A stretch of DNA of 64,000 bases from Winogradskyella sediminis (GTDB taxonomy: Bacteria; Bacteroidota; Bacteroidia; Flavobacteriales; Flavobacteriaceae). Where the stretch lies: contig NZ_QUNH01000002.1 of the NCBI RefSeq assembly GCF_003387355.1, positions 1,121,986 to 1,185,985 on the forward strand, read 5' to 3'. This document shows positions 1 to 9,408 of the stretch, in pieces. A program made the translations under genes and the position numbers. The notes beneath the pieces are model-generated. The model made no database searches. It worked only from the letters and a program-made list of their open reading frames with translations, and was not told the DNA's origin. The stretch's first letter is position 1; each line of letters starts with the position of its first letter.

Positions 1-2955
1 GTCCTCTTCTCCTTCTTGTGGTGGTGGTAAATTAAAGAAAGTTTCAGCGTCTGTAGCTAAGTGAGATAACAGCTTTTTATAATGTTTAGTGACAATATCA
101 TTAGTGTCTAATTCGGAATTATACAGGTCATTAGACAAATATATTAGATCGCTTCTATATGACATATTAGACATTAATGAGGCTAATTTATCATAGTTTT
201 CTAGAGTGTAATTTAATGAATCTCTAAACGGTTGAAGCATGGAGTAATCATAAGCGCTTTCTTCGGTTGGTGCTTTAGAAAATAATAATGTATTGTACAG
301 CGGTAGCGCTTTGTTAGAGGTAATACTTGGAATAGCAACTAGTATGGCTGTCTTTAAAAAATCGGATGTTGAGGGAGCTTTATAAAACGCTTCTAAAATA
401 TCTAAAGCGCTTTCCTCATTAATTAAACTAAATTCATGAATAATATTCGCTTTAATTTCGTCGTTTGTTTCTTCCGAAAATGCATAATTGAGCGCTTCTT
501 TTAATTGCACTATATCATCTTTGTCAAATTCGTAATATTCAAAAGATTTTATAGCTCTAGTATATGTTAATGAATCTGTAGATTTTAAATCTTCTATGAT
601 GTACTTTGCTTTAGATTCATAAATATCAATATTAGAAGTAACTGGTTTTATATCTATGGAATTAAAAATGTGTTCTACAAGGCCTGACTCAACTTCGTCT
701 TCGGTTACAATAGCTCTAGCAATATGTAATCTGTAATTATTATACCAAACTCTATTTATAGTGATTTGACCTGTGTTTTTATATAGTTCATTTTTTACAG
801 AAAATTGAATTATTGAATCCTTATTTTGAAGCATGTATTTGTCATCTATAATACTGTCATTTGGTTCAAGTAATTCGTTTTTATAAGCATCATAAAAGGT
901 TTTAGCTGATGTTAACCTAAAGTATTTACCAATGTTATTATAGCCATATTGGTAGATGCTACCAGTATTTGAGTTTATGGATGTATAGTCATAAGAATCC
1001 TTAACGTTAGAATCCATAAGGTCAACGGTGTCAATGTCTTCGTTTACTCTTTTAAACAGCTGAATTTTAAAATCTTTATTTGGAGATTCATAATCCACGA
1101 GTTCAGGTGTGTTGTAAGGCAATAGGGTAAAGCTATTAAAAAAACCATCGTCAGTACTTACTTTGTCCGTTTCATTTAGTCTTTGCTTTAAAAGTAAATA
1201 GGTTCTGTTTCCTCTTATATAGGCACGAACGATACAATGGTATTTGTTGTTGAGTTTTAATTCATATTCGCGGCCTTCAATACCGTTTAAAAAAATAATT
1301 TTAGGTTCTGATACAGCAACAGATTTCTTTAATAGTGTATTCTCGGTATCTTTAAAGGCTATTTCGGGATTCTGAAGAAAATAGCCCATAGGTTGATCGT
1401 TATACCGAATTAAATAATTATTTTGATTTTCAATATCTGTAGCCATATACAGATTTAAAAAATAAGGTTCACCTTCTGTATTAAGCGGATTTGCTTGTTC
1501 TCGAGACATATCTTTTGCAGGTACTGGTATTTGCACTGTAAAAGCTCCTTGTTCACTTTTAAACTCTCGCCAACCTTTATTATCCTCAATTGGTGGTTCA
1601 ATGCCATCTATTATAATAGATTCAAAATACCGATTAATATTATTTTCATCAATTTGTGCTTCAGGTGTTTCGGCAGAGAAATAATAAAAATGATTATACT
1701 TAACGACAAATCTCGCTTTTATTGCAATGTTATCAGGTAATTTGCAAGTTATATCATAGCCATGTTGATTCTTGTCTGTTAGTGGTTTACGCTCAATAAT
1801 TTCGCCTCCTCTTTTTTCTAAAATGTTAGATATCATAGTTTCTAAGAAGGCCTCTCCTTGCTCTTCAGCCATAGTATAACCAGTATTAAACCCCATAAAG
1901 AGATAACTAGTGTTTGATGTCATATCTCCGTAGCCATGAATAGTAAACTTTTCAAAATCTTCTTTAAGATTTGGTGCTTTAGGTAATTCGAGTTGAAAGC
2001 CTAATTGATTATCTATGTAATTGTACCAATAGCCTTTTGAGGTATCTATATTATAAGTGTCTGCAACTCCAGTAAATTTAGCTTCAACCACACTAACATT
2101 ATAGCCTTCTTTTTGTAATAATTCTATAACATTTCCTTCTCCCACTAAATGGGCAGCTCCAATTCCTGCAAAAAGACTACCGTTTTTCATGGTGTTTATA
2201 ATGCTTGTTTTCATTACTTTATTTCTAGAAAGCATAGAATTATCTATCATGTCATTACGTTCTACAAATTCAGCAATCTTAGTTAAATCGCCAGTTGCAT
2301 AAACTGTAGTCATGATTTCTTTAGTGCGATTAATGCTATCGATATCGACATCCAAATAACTTAAAATTTCCTCTCTTTTTTCTTCATCTGAAAGCCGATC
2401 GAAATAGTATATTTGATCATCAATGTCTTCTAGCCCAATAATCGTCTTGTTCATGGTTTGAGCTTGTCCAAGAAGATAAAAATCTACAAAAGTCGATTTG
2501 TCATCAACCTTGTCTATATCTGGTATAAGCATACTTAAAACATCATCTGGACTCATAATTTCGGAGTCCTCTAAACTAAAGTCGTTAATGGTTTTAAAGC
2601 GTTTTAATAAGCGTCTGTAATCTCTAGGTGCTAATAAGTTTTTAAAAAAATCATTGGCAGTAATTGTATAGGTGCGTTCAGTAATTGCAGTCATTAACGA
2701 ATCTGCATTTATTTCAAGAGCAAAGTAATCTACACTTTCTATGGCTGGCATTACGGCATCGCTAAAATTGAAGACTCTTGCATCATCAATGTGCATGGTT
2801 CCAAAGAGGTAGGATGGAGATGCTAAATTGTTTCCTTCAATTTTCCATAATAAACTGTACGCATCTTGATTTTGAGCGTAAGATAATGGAGTTAAAAACA
2901 ATAGAAATAACCAAGAAAAGAGTCTTGTTGTTTTTTTTGAGATTGGTGAATTCAT
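1..2955 (-). CDS. TraB/GumN family secreted protein, 3' end beyond window
   Basis: An uninterrupted reading frame of 985 codons starts at ATG 2953-2955 and is still open at base 1, so the C-terminus is missing. The N-terminus has a signal peptide (hydrophobic LFSWLFLLFLTPLSYAQ). Residues about 25-300 match the TraB/PrgY/GumN fold: the early motif LFGTMHIDD and, near residue 263, GIGAAHLVGEGNVIELL carry the conserved GT-H and G-HL-G signatures proposed to form a metal-dependent active site. I recognise no family in the roughly 685 residues after that; they are rich in Asp, Asn, Tyr and Lys and look like periplasmic or surface domains. The start lies 38 bases after the epimerase-like gene on the same strand, so the two probably share a transcript. 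Family assignment is good; the substrate is unknown. Confidence 0.8.
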   Translation of the reverse strand, partial: MNSPISKKTTRLFSWLFLLFLTPLSYAQNQDAYSLLWKIEGNNLASPSYLFGTMHIDDARVFNFSDAVMPAIESVDYFALEINADSLMTAITERTYTITANDFFKNLLAPRDYRRLLKRFKTINDFSLEDSEIMSPDDVLSMLIPDIDKVDDKSTFVDFYLLGQAQTMNKTIIGLEDIDDQIYYFDRLSDEEKREEILSYLDVDIDSINRTKEIMTTVYATGDLTKIAEFVERNDMIDNSMLSRNKVMKTSIINTMKNGSLFAGIGAAHLVGEGNVIELLQKEGYNVSVVEAKFTGVADTYNIDTSKGYWYNYIDNQLGFQLELPKAPNLKEDFEKFTIHGYGDMTSNTSYLFMGFNTGYTMAEEQGEAFLETMISNILEKRGGEIIERKPLTDKNQHGYDITCKLPDNIAIKARFVVKYNHFYYFSAETPEAQIDENNINRYFESIIIDGIEPPIEDNKGWREFKSEQGAFTVQIPVPAKDMSREQANPLNTEGEPYFLNLYMATDIENQNNYLIRYNDQPMGYFLQNPEIAFKDTENTLLKKSVAVSEPKIIFLNGIEGREYELKLNNKYHCIVRAYIRGNRTYLLLKQRLNETDKVSTDDGFFNSFTLLPYNTPELVDYESPNKDFKIQLFKRVNEDIDTVDLMDSNVKDSYDYTSINSNTGSIYQYGYNNIGKYFRLTSAKTFYDAYKNELLEPNDSIIDDKYMLQNKDSIIQFSVKNELYKNTGQITINRVWYNNYRLHIARAIVTEDEVESGLVEHIFNSIDIKPVTSNIDIYESKAKYIIEDLKSTDSLTYTRAIKSFEYYEFDKDDIVQLKEALNYAFSEETNDEIKANIIHEFSLINEESALDILEAFYKAPSTSDFLKTAILVAIPSITSNKALPLYNTLLFSKAPTEESAYDYSMLQPFRDSLNYTLENYDKLASLMSNMSYRSDLIYLSNDLYNSELDTNDIVTKHYKKLLSHLATDAETFFNLPPPQEGEED

Positions 2956-2993
2956 GATTTGGTAGTTAGGATTGGTGATAGAAAATAGATGAT

Positions 2994-3884
2994 TTATATA
3001 AGATGCTTTTGTGCAATTTCAATCGTATAAGTTGCATTAAATTTTGAACCTGCTTCCAAGCTCAAAATTCCTTCTTTAGTTTCTAGTTTTTGGTCTGTAG
3101 TTTCATTATCGGCATAACCTAACCATGGTTCAATACAAACGTAAGGTGCATTTGGTTTAGCCCAAATTCCTAAGGAATTAAAATCTTTAAAATTCACCTG
3201 TAATACTTCACCTTTTGTGCGGTGTTTTAAGCGTACCATTCTAGAATTAAGTTCTTTAAAGATAAGCGCATCTTCATTAAATAAATCTGGTCGTAGGTTT
3301 ATGCGATTACCATCAGCGAATATAGGTTTGGTTTTATTAGTTAATAAACCATTGTCCATATTTAATAAATAAGTTGGACTCGTTTCATCCGTTTCAAATT
3401 CTAAATAATAATCCGTGTAAGCTTCATCTTCAGCAAGCGGACAATTAAAAGCGGGATGACCTCCTAAAGAAAAATACATTATTTTATCATCTAAATTGGT
3501 CACCGTATGAGTTATGGTCAATTTATTCTCATGCAGTGTGTAGGTGATTTCAAATTGAAATAAAAAAGGATATAGCTTAAATAACTCCGAATTAGAAGTT
3601 AGCCGAAACGTTATACTAGAATCGGTTTGGTTTGTAATATTCAAGTGATTATTATGCCTAACAAAACCATGCTTAGGCATCTGGTAGGTTTGACTATTGT
3701 AACGGTATGAATCCGCTTTTAGAGCTCCAATAATGGGAAACAGATTTGGTGCGTGACTGCCCCAAACCGTAGGGTCTGCTTGCCATAAAAATTCTGTTTG
3801 ATGCTTTACAGAAGTGATATGGCTCAATTCTGCGCCTTTCGACTTTATTTGAATGTGAAGTAGGTCGTTTTTTAAACTAGGCAT
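2994..3884 (-). CDS. aldose 1-epimerase family protein (LacX-like)
   Basis: The 296-residue protein has the galactose-mutarotase-like beta-sandwich signature of the LacX/aldose epimerase family: HGFVRH near residue 72, GGHPAFNCPL near residue 141 and a closing LSLEAGSKF segment. No signal peptide is seen, so it is cytoplasmic. The family interconverts anomers of free sugars or sugar phosphates, and the substrate cannot be read from the sequence. ATG 3882-3884 fits the family start and lies about 17 bases after a good flavobacterial -7/-33 promoter. The TraB-like gene follows 38 bases downstream on the same strand. Confidence is high for the fold and moderate for the reaction. Confidence 0.85.
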   Translation of the reverse strand: MPSLKNDLLHIQIKSKGAELSHITSVKHQTEFLWQADPTVWGSHAPNLFPIIGALKADSYRYNSQTYQMPKHGFVRHNNHLNITNQTDSSITFRLTSNSELFKLYPFLFQFEITYTLHENKLTITHTVTNLDDKIMYFSLGGHPAFNCPLAEDEAYTDYYLEFETDETSPTYLLNMDNGLLTNKTKPIFADGNRINLRPDLFNEDALIFKELNSRMVRLKHRTKGEVLQVNFKDFNSLGIWAKPNAPYVCIEPWLGYADNETTDQKLETKEGILSLEAGSKFNATYTIEIAQKHLI

Positions 3885-3900
3885 GTCTTTTTATTTTTCT

Positions 3901-3932
3901 GAAATATACAACACTAATTATTTATCATGCAA
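3901..3932 (-). promoter_or_regulatory. predicted sigma-A promoter of the aldose epimerase gene
   Basis: Read on the minus strand, TTG (3930-3932) is followed after 21 bases by TATATTTC (3901-3908), one mismatch from the Bacteroidota -7 consensus TAnnTTTG. Transcription would begin near 3894, about 10 bases before the ATG. The spacing and position both fit. Confidence 0.5.
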
Positions 3933-3995
3933 GGATTCATAAACAGGGTAGGTAACTTATATAAAGTTTGGTAAATTGCAGCAATTATTTTTCTA

Positions 3996-5288
3996 TTGAG
4001 AACAACACAAATTCATACACCGAAAAACCTAGCGAAATTTAAGCAAAATCTTTTGCAATGGAGTCAACAGTTTGATGATGTGGTTTGGTTAGATTCTAAC
4101 AATCATCACGATCAATACAGCAATTACGATGCGGTTTTGGCAGTTGATGCATTTACGGTTTTAAAAACAGATTATTTCGATGCTTTTGAGCGTCTTAGAG
4201 ACTATCAAAACACTACAAAAGATTGGATTTTTGGTTATTTAACATACGATTTAAAAAACACAACAGAGCGTCTACAGTCTAAAAATTACGATGGTCTGGC
4301 GTTTCCAGATTTGTATTTTTTTCAACCTAAAAAACTCTTTTTAATTAAAGATCAGGTGGTTGAAATTCAGTATTTAAATATGGTAAATGATGAGATAGAG
4401 AGTGATATAGAATCTATTAACCATACATCGTCTATCGCTCTAGGAAAGTCTCAAAATGCTATTAAAATTAAACTTAGAATTCATAAAGATGACTATTTTG
4501 AGAATATTCATAAAATGTTGGCACACATACATAGAGGTGATATTTATGAAGCTAATTTTTGTCAAGAGTTTTATGCCGAAGATAGTTGTATACAGCCACT
4601 AGAAACATTTAAAAAGCTCAATCAAATTTCGAAGCCTCCTTTTGCGAGTTTCTTCAAATTTGAAGACAAATACCTTATGTCTGCTTCTCCAGAACGCTAT
4701 ATTTCAAAGAAAGGAACTACAGTAATTTCTCAACCTATAAAAGGAACAGCTAAACGTTCTAATGACAAGGATGAGGACACTCAATTAGCCAAAAACTTAG
4801 CAAAAGATCCTAAGGAGCGTAGCGAAAATATCATGATTGTAGATTTGGTCCGTAATGATTTATCACATACAGCAATTAAAGGCAGTGTAGAGGTAAAGGA
4901 ATTGTGTAAGGTGTATTCTTTTTTACAAGTGCATCAAATGATTTCTACAATTCAATCTACCGTAGCGCCAGAAACTACGGTAGTTGATATTTTGAAGTCA
5001 ACATTTCCTATGGGAAGCATGACAGGTGCTCCTAAGATTTCAGCCATGAAAATTATAGAGAACCTTGAAGCTACAAAACGTGGATTGTATTCGGGTTCGG
5101 TTGGTTATATTGCGCCTAATGGTGACTTCGATTTTAATGTTATTATTAGAAGTATCCTTTATAACGAAACCAAAAAATACATTTCTTATTCCGTTGGTGG
5201 TGCGATTACGGCTCAAAGCGATCCTCTTAAAGAATACGAAGAATGCTTAATTAAAGCAAAAGCCATGCGCGAAGCCTTAGAAGGATAG
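3996..5288 (+). CDS. pabB: aminodeoxychorismate synthase component I
   Basis: This 430-residue chorismate-binding enzyme makes 4-amino-4-deoxychorismate for folate synthesis in the cytoplasm. The C-terminal domain (about 160-425) has the family blocks SPERYISKKG, a long KDPKERSENIMIVDLVRNDLS-type segment, GSMTGAPKISAM and GLYSGSVGYI. The motif QPIKGT matters: Lys here is typical of PabB (it forms the covalent intermediate), whereas anthranilate synthase TrpE has Ala (PIAGT). The start is TTG 3996-3998, since no in-frame ATG or GTG lies near and the protein aligns from RTTQIHTPKN. No glutaminase partner (PabA) is encoded nearby; it may be shared with the trp genes elsewhere. The next gene is convergent, across an interval with repeat-like sequences. 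Confidence 0.88.
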   Translation: MRTTQIHTPKNLAKFKQNLLQWSQQFDDVVWLDSNNHHDQYSNYDAVLAVDAFTVLKTDYFDAFERLRDYQNTTKDWIFGYLTYDLKNTTERLQSKNYDGLAFPDLYFFQPKKLFLIKDQVVEIQYLNMVNDEIESDIESINHTSSIALGKSQNAIKIKLRIHKDDYFENIHKMLAHIHRGDIYEANFCQEFYAEDSCIQPLETFKKLNQISKPPFASFFKFEDKYLMSASPERYISKKGTTVISQPIKGTAKRSNDKDEDTQLAKNLAKDPKERSENIMIVDLVRNDLSHTAIKGSVEVKELCKVYSFLQVHQMISTIQSTVAPETTVVDILKSTFPMGSMTGAPKISAMKIIENLEATKRGLYSGSVGYIAPNGDFDFNVIIRSILYNETKKYISYSVGGAITAQSDPLKEYEECLIKAKAMREALEG

Positions 5289-5290
5289 TT

Positions 5291-5351
5291 ATTTAGTCTC
5301 AATTTTCATATGCACTTCGACTGCGTTCGGTGAGACATTTAGTTTCAATTT
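5291..5351. repeat. REP-like intergenic element bounded by 15-base direct repeats
   Basis: The core CACTTCGACTGCGTTCGGTG (5313-5332) is an imperfect palindrome. A related core lies inverted at 13816-13845. The 5291 copy is bracketed by ATTTAGTCTCAATTT (5291-5305) and ATTTAGTTTCAATTT (5337-5351), which differ at one position, and it also contains an inverted GTCTCA/TGAGAC pair. Cores of this kind, around TTCGACTGCG, are familiar from intergenic regions of Flavobacteriaceae. Confidence 0.5.
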
Positions 5352-5400
5352 GTCCTTTTTCTTAAGATTTAACACTAAAATATCATTTCATCATCTAGAA

Positions 5401-5485
5401 AAATTGCTCTGTGCCTCTTCGTGCCTTCTTTGTGTAACTCTGAGTAATAGTTTATTTACCCTAACAACTAACAACTAACAACCAA
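5401..5485. repeat. intergenic low-complexity stretch with short tandem repeats
   Basis: From 5401 a pseudo-repetitive GTGCCTCTTCGTGCCTTC-type segment recurs internally (TGTGCCTC, CGTGCCTTC, TGTGTAACTC). It is followed at about 5462-5482 by three to four copies of the 7-mer CTAACAA. It lies between the convergent pabB and 229-residue genes. No coding potential was seen. It looks like an interspersed flavobacterial intergenic repeat, which genome-wide comparison would settle. Confidence 0.35.
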
Positions 5486-5491
5486 AACCCA

Positions 5492-6181
5492 TTACTCAAT
5501 ATGTCGTCTAAATGTTCGTTTTACTTTATCAAAAATATCCACGACACGTTTCTCTTCTAGTTTTTTAATCTTAGCAATCGATTCAAAATCTAGCTTCCCA
5601 AAAATGTACAAATCCATAATGTTAGACACATTAAAAGGGAGCCAATTATAAAGTTTGCCAAATACTTCTGATTCTTGTTTTGTTGATAAGTCCTTAACCT
5701 CAAAAGCATTTAAAATAGACGTTTCTTTATCTGAGTAGAGTTGTAGTGTATTATTCTCATTTTGTTGGTATGAGATGTCATTCAACTCTGTGTTTAAGAT
5801 AAAATCAAAATCAGCATCAATGGTGTAATCTTCACTGAGTTTAGATAATTCATGCTTTAAAATAGCGTCTGTGCTAATGGTTTCTTTATGATAAGCTTCG
5901 TTTTTAAACAAAACATTCATGTAGTTGTCTACAATTCTAAACAGCTCTAATTTTACTGCCATAGGTTCCGCATCAACGTTAAAGCCATTTTCGTAAAGGC
6001 TAATTATGCTCTCATCGATAATACCGTTAGATGAAAACATATTTTTTGGCAGAATTCCCGTTGTTTCAGCAATATAAATTCTATGTTTTACATAAGGGTG
6101 TAAATGTGGTAATGCAGAAAGCACCTTTTTATCAAAGGCAGTTCGTGCAGGTGATTTTGTTAATTTGTCTGTAGCACTCAT
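5492..6181 (-). CDS. conserved protein of unknown function, sigma-region-4-like C-terminus
   Basis: This 229-residue soluble protein has no signal peptide or membrane segment. I do not recognise the family. The last 40 residues (FGKLDFESIAKIKKLEEKR, then VVDIFDKVKRTFRRH) read like a helix-turn-helix of sigma factor region 4: an 'FESIAKI' helix followed by a basic recognition-type helix. Region-2 motifs are not obvious, so calling it a sigma factor would be over-reading. The middle is acidic and helical. It is transcribed divergently from tilS, sharing a 156-base intergenic region. ATG 6179-6181 gives MSATDKLTKSPARTAF. It may be a nucleic-acid-binding or regulatory protein, but this is inference from the tail alone. 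Confidence 0.6.
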   Translation of the reverse strand: MSATDKLTKSPARTAFDKKVLSALPHLHPYVKHRIYIAETTGILPKNMFSSNGIIDESIISLYENGFNVDAEPMAVKLELFRIVDNYMNVLFKNEAYHKETISTDAILKHELSKLSEDYTIDADFDFILNTELNDISYQQNENNTLQLYSDKETSILNAFEVKDLSTKQESEVFGKLYNWLPFNVSNIMDLYIFGKLDFESIAKIKKLEEKRVVDIFDKVKRTFRRHIE

Positions 6182-6325
6182 GACCTATTCATTTTTAAAT
6201 TCTCTTAAAGTTAATCAAAAAGAATACATGTCTTTATGATAAAAATCATTTTAACATCATAACACATGGACTAAGACTTATAAAATTTTGAGCTTTTGGA
6301 TTTCTAAAGGCATAAATAAATTCTA

Positions 6326-6333
6326 TACCTTTG
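6326..6333 (+). promoter_or_regulatory. TAnnTTTG -7 box of tilS, implying a near-leaderless mRNA
   Basis: TACCTTTG (6326-6333) matches the Bacteroidota -7 consensus exactly. The GTG start of tilS is at 6338, only four bases after the box, so transcription should begin at or beside the start codon. No well-spaced -33 TTG was found. Confidence 0.45.
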
Positions 6334-6337
6334 AAAA

Positions 6338-7654
6338 GTGCAATCAGACTTTAAAATACATATTAATAATAACCTTTCTATCCTAAAAGAAGGGAAGTTA
6401 CTTATCGCCATTTCTGGTGGTATCGATAGTGTTGTGTTAGCACATCTGTGTTCTCAAATGGAGCTTCAATTTTCTCTGGCGCATTGTAATTTTAATCTTC
6501 GCGCCGAAGAAAGTCAGAAAGACGAAGCTTTTGTAGTTTCTTTAGCAGAAGAATTAGGAGTAGAGGTATTTATTCAGCATTTTGATACCGAAGTTTATGC
6601 CAAAACGCATAAGTGTTCTATACAAATGGCAGCGCGCGAATTGCGGTACGATTGGTTTAAAGAACTAGCCAAACAATTAAAATTCGATTACATCTTAACA
6701 GCACATCATGCCGATGATAATCTTGAAACTTTTCTTATCAATTTCACTAGAGGAACTGGTTTAAATGGCTTAACAGGTATTCCAATGGTTAACAACAATA
6801 TCGTTAGACCATTATTGCCTTTTTCTAGACGCCAGATTGAAACCTTTGTTAAAGATCATAAAATCACTTGGAGAGAGGATGCGAGTAATGCCTCACGAAA
6901 ATATTTAAGAAATAAGTTGAGACACGATGTTGTTCCTATTTTAAAGGAAATTAATCCGCAATTGTTAGATAGTTTTCAAAATACATTACAGCATCTTAAT
7001 GATACAGCTGTAATTGTTGAAGAGCAATTATCTGCTTTTAAGAAGCAAGCCATAGTGTCTGAAGATCATCTTGGAACGACTTACAAAATTGCCGCATTTA
7101 AAGCCGTTAAAAACCAAAGAGCTTATCTCTTTGAAATTTTTAAAAATTATGGGTTTACGGAGTGGAATGATGTTGAAGATTTATTGGAGGCACAATCTGG
7201 AAAGCTGGTAAAATCGAATTCTCATCGTTTAATTAAACATCGTGAGTTTTTAATTTTAACCGATTTTTGTCATTCTGAGCAAAACCAAAAATCCATATTA
7301 ATCCATGAAGCCGTAAGAGAAATAGAAACACCAATCGGGAAACTTTCTTTTAATATGGTTAAAGCACTTGGTGACGTTTCTAATACCACGATTTTTGTAG
7401 ACAAAGCTACTTTAAAATTCCCTTTAGAACTGCGCTTATGGAAAGCGGGCGATGTTTTTCAACCGATAGGAATGACCGGGAAAAAGAAAGTGAGTAAATA
7501 CCTTAAAGATGAAAAAGTATCACTTATAGAAAAGGAACATACTTGGGTGTTATGTTCAGAAAATAAGATCGTTTGGTTAATAGGGAAACGTGCAGATGAT
7601 CGTTTTAAAGTTACAGAATATACTAAAAAAACACTTAAAGTAAGTGTTGTATGA
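6338..7654 (+). CDS. tilS: tRNA(Ile)-lysidine synthase
   Basis: The 438-residue enzyme attaches lysine to C34 of tRNA-Ile(CAU) so that it reads AUA codons; it uses ATP and is normally essential. The N-terminal PP-loop ATPase motif ISGGIDSVVLAH lies at about 24-35, followed by the family blocks HCNFNLRAEES, DYILTAHHADDNLETFLINF and GLTGIP. The C-terminal TilS domain (about 360-438) includes LRLWKAGDVFQPIGMTGKKKVSKYL. GTG 6338 is chosen because the protein aligns from QSDFKIHINN and no ATG is near. A TAnnTTTG box ends four bases before it. Adenine deaminase follows after 77 bases. Confidence 0.93.
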   Translation: MQSDFKIHINNNLSILKEGKLLIAISGGIDSVVLAHLCSQMELQFSLAHCNFNLRAEESQKDEAFVVSLAEELGVEVFIQHFDTEVYAKTHKCSIQMAARELRYDWFKELAKQLKFDYILTAHHADDNLETFLINFTRGTGLNGLTGIPMVNNNIVRPLLPFSRRQIETFVKDHKITWREDASNASRKYLRNKLRHDVVPILKEINPQLLDSFQNTLQHLNDTAVIVEEQLSAFKKQAIVSEDHLGTTYKIAAFKAVKNQRAYLFEIFKNYGFTEWNDVEDLLEAQSGKLVKSNSHRLIKHREFLILTDFCHSEQNQKSILIHEAVREIETPIGKLSFNMVKALGDVSNTTIFVDKATLKFPLELRLWKAGDVFQPIGMTGKKKVSKYLKDEKVSLIEKEHTWVLCSENKIVWLIGKRADDRFKVTEYTKKTLKVSVV

Positions 7655-7731
7655 TATGTATTAAATAGTTTGTAAGTCAAAGTGATACATGTTTAATTGA
7701 GTCGTTTTTTAGAAATATTAAAATTTGAAAT

Positions 7732-9354
7732 TTGAAATTAAAAGGAAACATTGTAGATATTCAAAATAGAAGTATCTACCAAGGGGAAGTGACTGTTGAA
7801 AACGGTAAAATTAAATCAATCGAAAAGAAAAACTGCGACGAAAATCATTACATTTTACCAGGTTTTGTAGATGCTCATATTCATATTGAAAGTTCTATGT
7901 TGGTACCAAGTGAGTTTGCTAAAATAGCGGTGAATCACGGTACTGTTTCCACAGTTTCCGATCCACATGAAATCGCTAATGTGCTTGGCGTAAAAGGTGT
8001 GGAATTCATGATAGAAAATGGAAAACAAACCCCTTTTAAATTCAATTTTGGAGCACCATCGTGTGTGCCAGCTACAAGTTTTGAGTCGGCAGGCGCTGTT
8101 ATTGATTCGGACGCTATTAAAACCTTAATGGAGAATCCGGATATTAAGTATTTGGCCGAAATGATGAATTATCCTGGAGTTATTTACGATGATGCCGAAG
8201 TTTTAAAGAAAATAGAATGGGCAAAACACTATAATAAACCCGTAGATGGACATGCACCAGGTTTAAGAGGTGAAAATTTAACCAAATATATTTCAGCTGG
8301 AATTTCTACAGATCATGAGTGTTTTTCTTTTGATGAAGGTCTAGAAAAACTACAAAAAGGCATGAAGGTCATTATCCGAGAGGGTAGTGCAGCTAAAAAC
8401 TTTGAAGCCTTAATTGGCTTGTTAGATGAACATTATGAAAATATGATGTTTTGTAGCGATGACAAACATCCTGATGATTTGTTATTAGGGCATATTAATC
8501 AATTGTGTGCGAGAGCTGTAGCAAAAGGAGTCGATGTTTTTAAAGTGTTGCAAGCGGCTTGTGTAAATCCGGTAAAACACTATAATCTCGATGTGGGATT
8601 GCTAAATGTTGGTGATGCTGCAGATTGTATTGTTGTTGAAGATTTAAAAGATTTTAAAACGCTTGAAACCTATATCAATGGTCAGTTGGTATTTGCTAAC
8701 GGAGTTTCACATGTGAAGCATGTAGATTTTGAGAATTTAAATAATTTCAACACCGATAAAAAGGACGTTTCAGATTTTAGATTTGAATCTGATGCCAAGA
8801 AAATTAGAGTGATTGAGTGTTTAGACGGAGAATTAGTAACCAATGAAATCATCGTAGATTCTAAAATTGAAAATGGGAATCTGGTGTCTAACACAGAGAC
8901 CGATGTGTTAAAAATGACGGTTGTTAATCGTTATCAAAATGACAAGCCTTCTATTGCATTCATTAAAAATTATGACTTAAAAGAAGGCGCTATTGCAAGT
9001 TCTGTGGGTCACGATTCGCATAATATCATTGCTATCGGAGTGTCTGACGAAGCGATTTGTAAAGCCGTTAATTTATTAGTAGAAAATGAAGGGGGAATTT
9101 GTGCAGTAAGCGATACAGAGGAGAAAGTAGTTGCGCTGCCTGTGGCAGGAATTATGAGTGACAAAAATGCTGAGGTTATTGGGAAACAATATTCAGAACT
9201 CGATAAAATGGCCAAACAATTAGGTAGTCAGCTTCATGCTCCATATATGAGTTTATCCTTTATGGCTCTGTTGGTGATTCCGGCTTTAAAACTAAGTGAT
9301 AAAGGCTTGTTTGATGGTGGGAAATTTGAATTCACATCCGTTAAAGCCTCTTAA
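7732..9354 (+). CDS. ade: adenine deaminase
   Basis: This 540-residue amidohydrolase deaminates adenine to hypoxanthine and ammonia (purine salvage, cytoplasm). The metal-binding motif [11 protein letters not shown] lies near residue 48. The family blocks [44 protein letters not shown] and [13 protein letters not shown] follow in order. The C-terminal adenine-deaminase domain includes [15 protein letters not shown] and [16 protein letters not shown]. The start is TTG 7732, giving [14 protein letters not shown] is absent there, so the start is inferred from family length. It follows tilS in the same direction. Substrate specificity is well supported by the [10 protein letters not shown] and EGGICAV segments. 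Confidence 0.93.
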   Translation: MKLKGNIVDIQNRSIYQGEVTVENGKIKSIEKKNCDENHYILPGFVDAHIHIESSMLVPSEFAKIAVNHGTVSTVSDPHEIANVLGVKGVEFMIENGKQTPFKFNFGAPSCVPATSFESAGAVIDSDAIKTLMENPDIKYLAEMMNYPGVIYDDAEVLKKIEWAKHYNKPVDGHAPGLRGENLTKYISAGISTDHECFSFDEGLEKLQKGMKVIIREGSAAKNFEALIGLLDEHYENMMFCSDDKHPDDLLLGHINQLCARAVAKGVDVFKVLQAACVNPVKHYNLDVGLLNVGDAADCIVVEDLKDFKTLETYINGQLVFANGVSHVKHVDFENLNNFNTDKKDVSDFRFESDAKKIRVIECLDGELVTNEIIVDSKIENGNLVSNTETDVLKMTVVNRYQNDKPSIAFIKNYDLKEGAIASSVGHDSHNIIAIGVSDEAICKAVNLLVENEGGICAVSDTEEKVVALPVAGIMSDKNAEVIGKQYSELDKMAKQLGSQLHAPYMSLSFMALLVIPALKLSDKGLFDGGKFEFTSVKAS

Positions 9355-9408
9355 ATTTTAACAATTTTAGGTTATTTTAATTATTAAATTGCGCCAAAAT
9401 CATCAATC

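Noticed and set aside
1495..1740. Plus-strand 81-residue frame
   Set aside because: It is a shadow of the TraB-type gene read on the minus strand, with low-complexity composition and no family.
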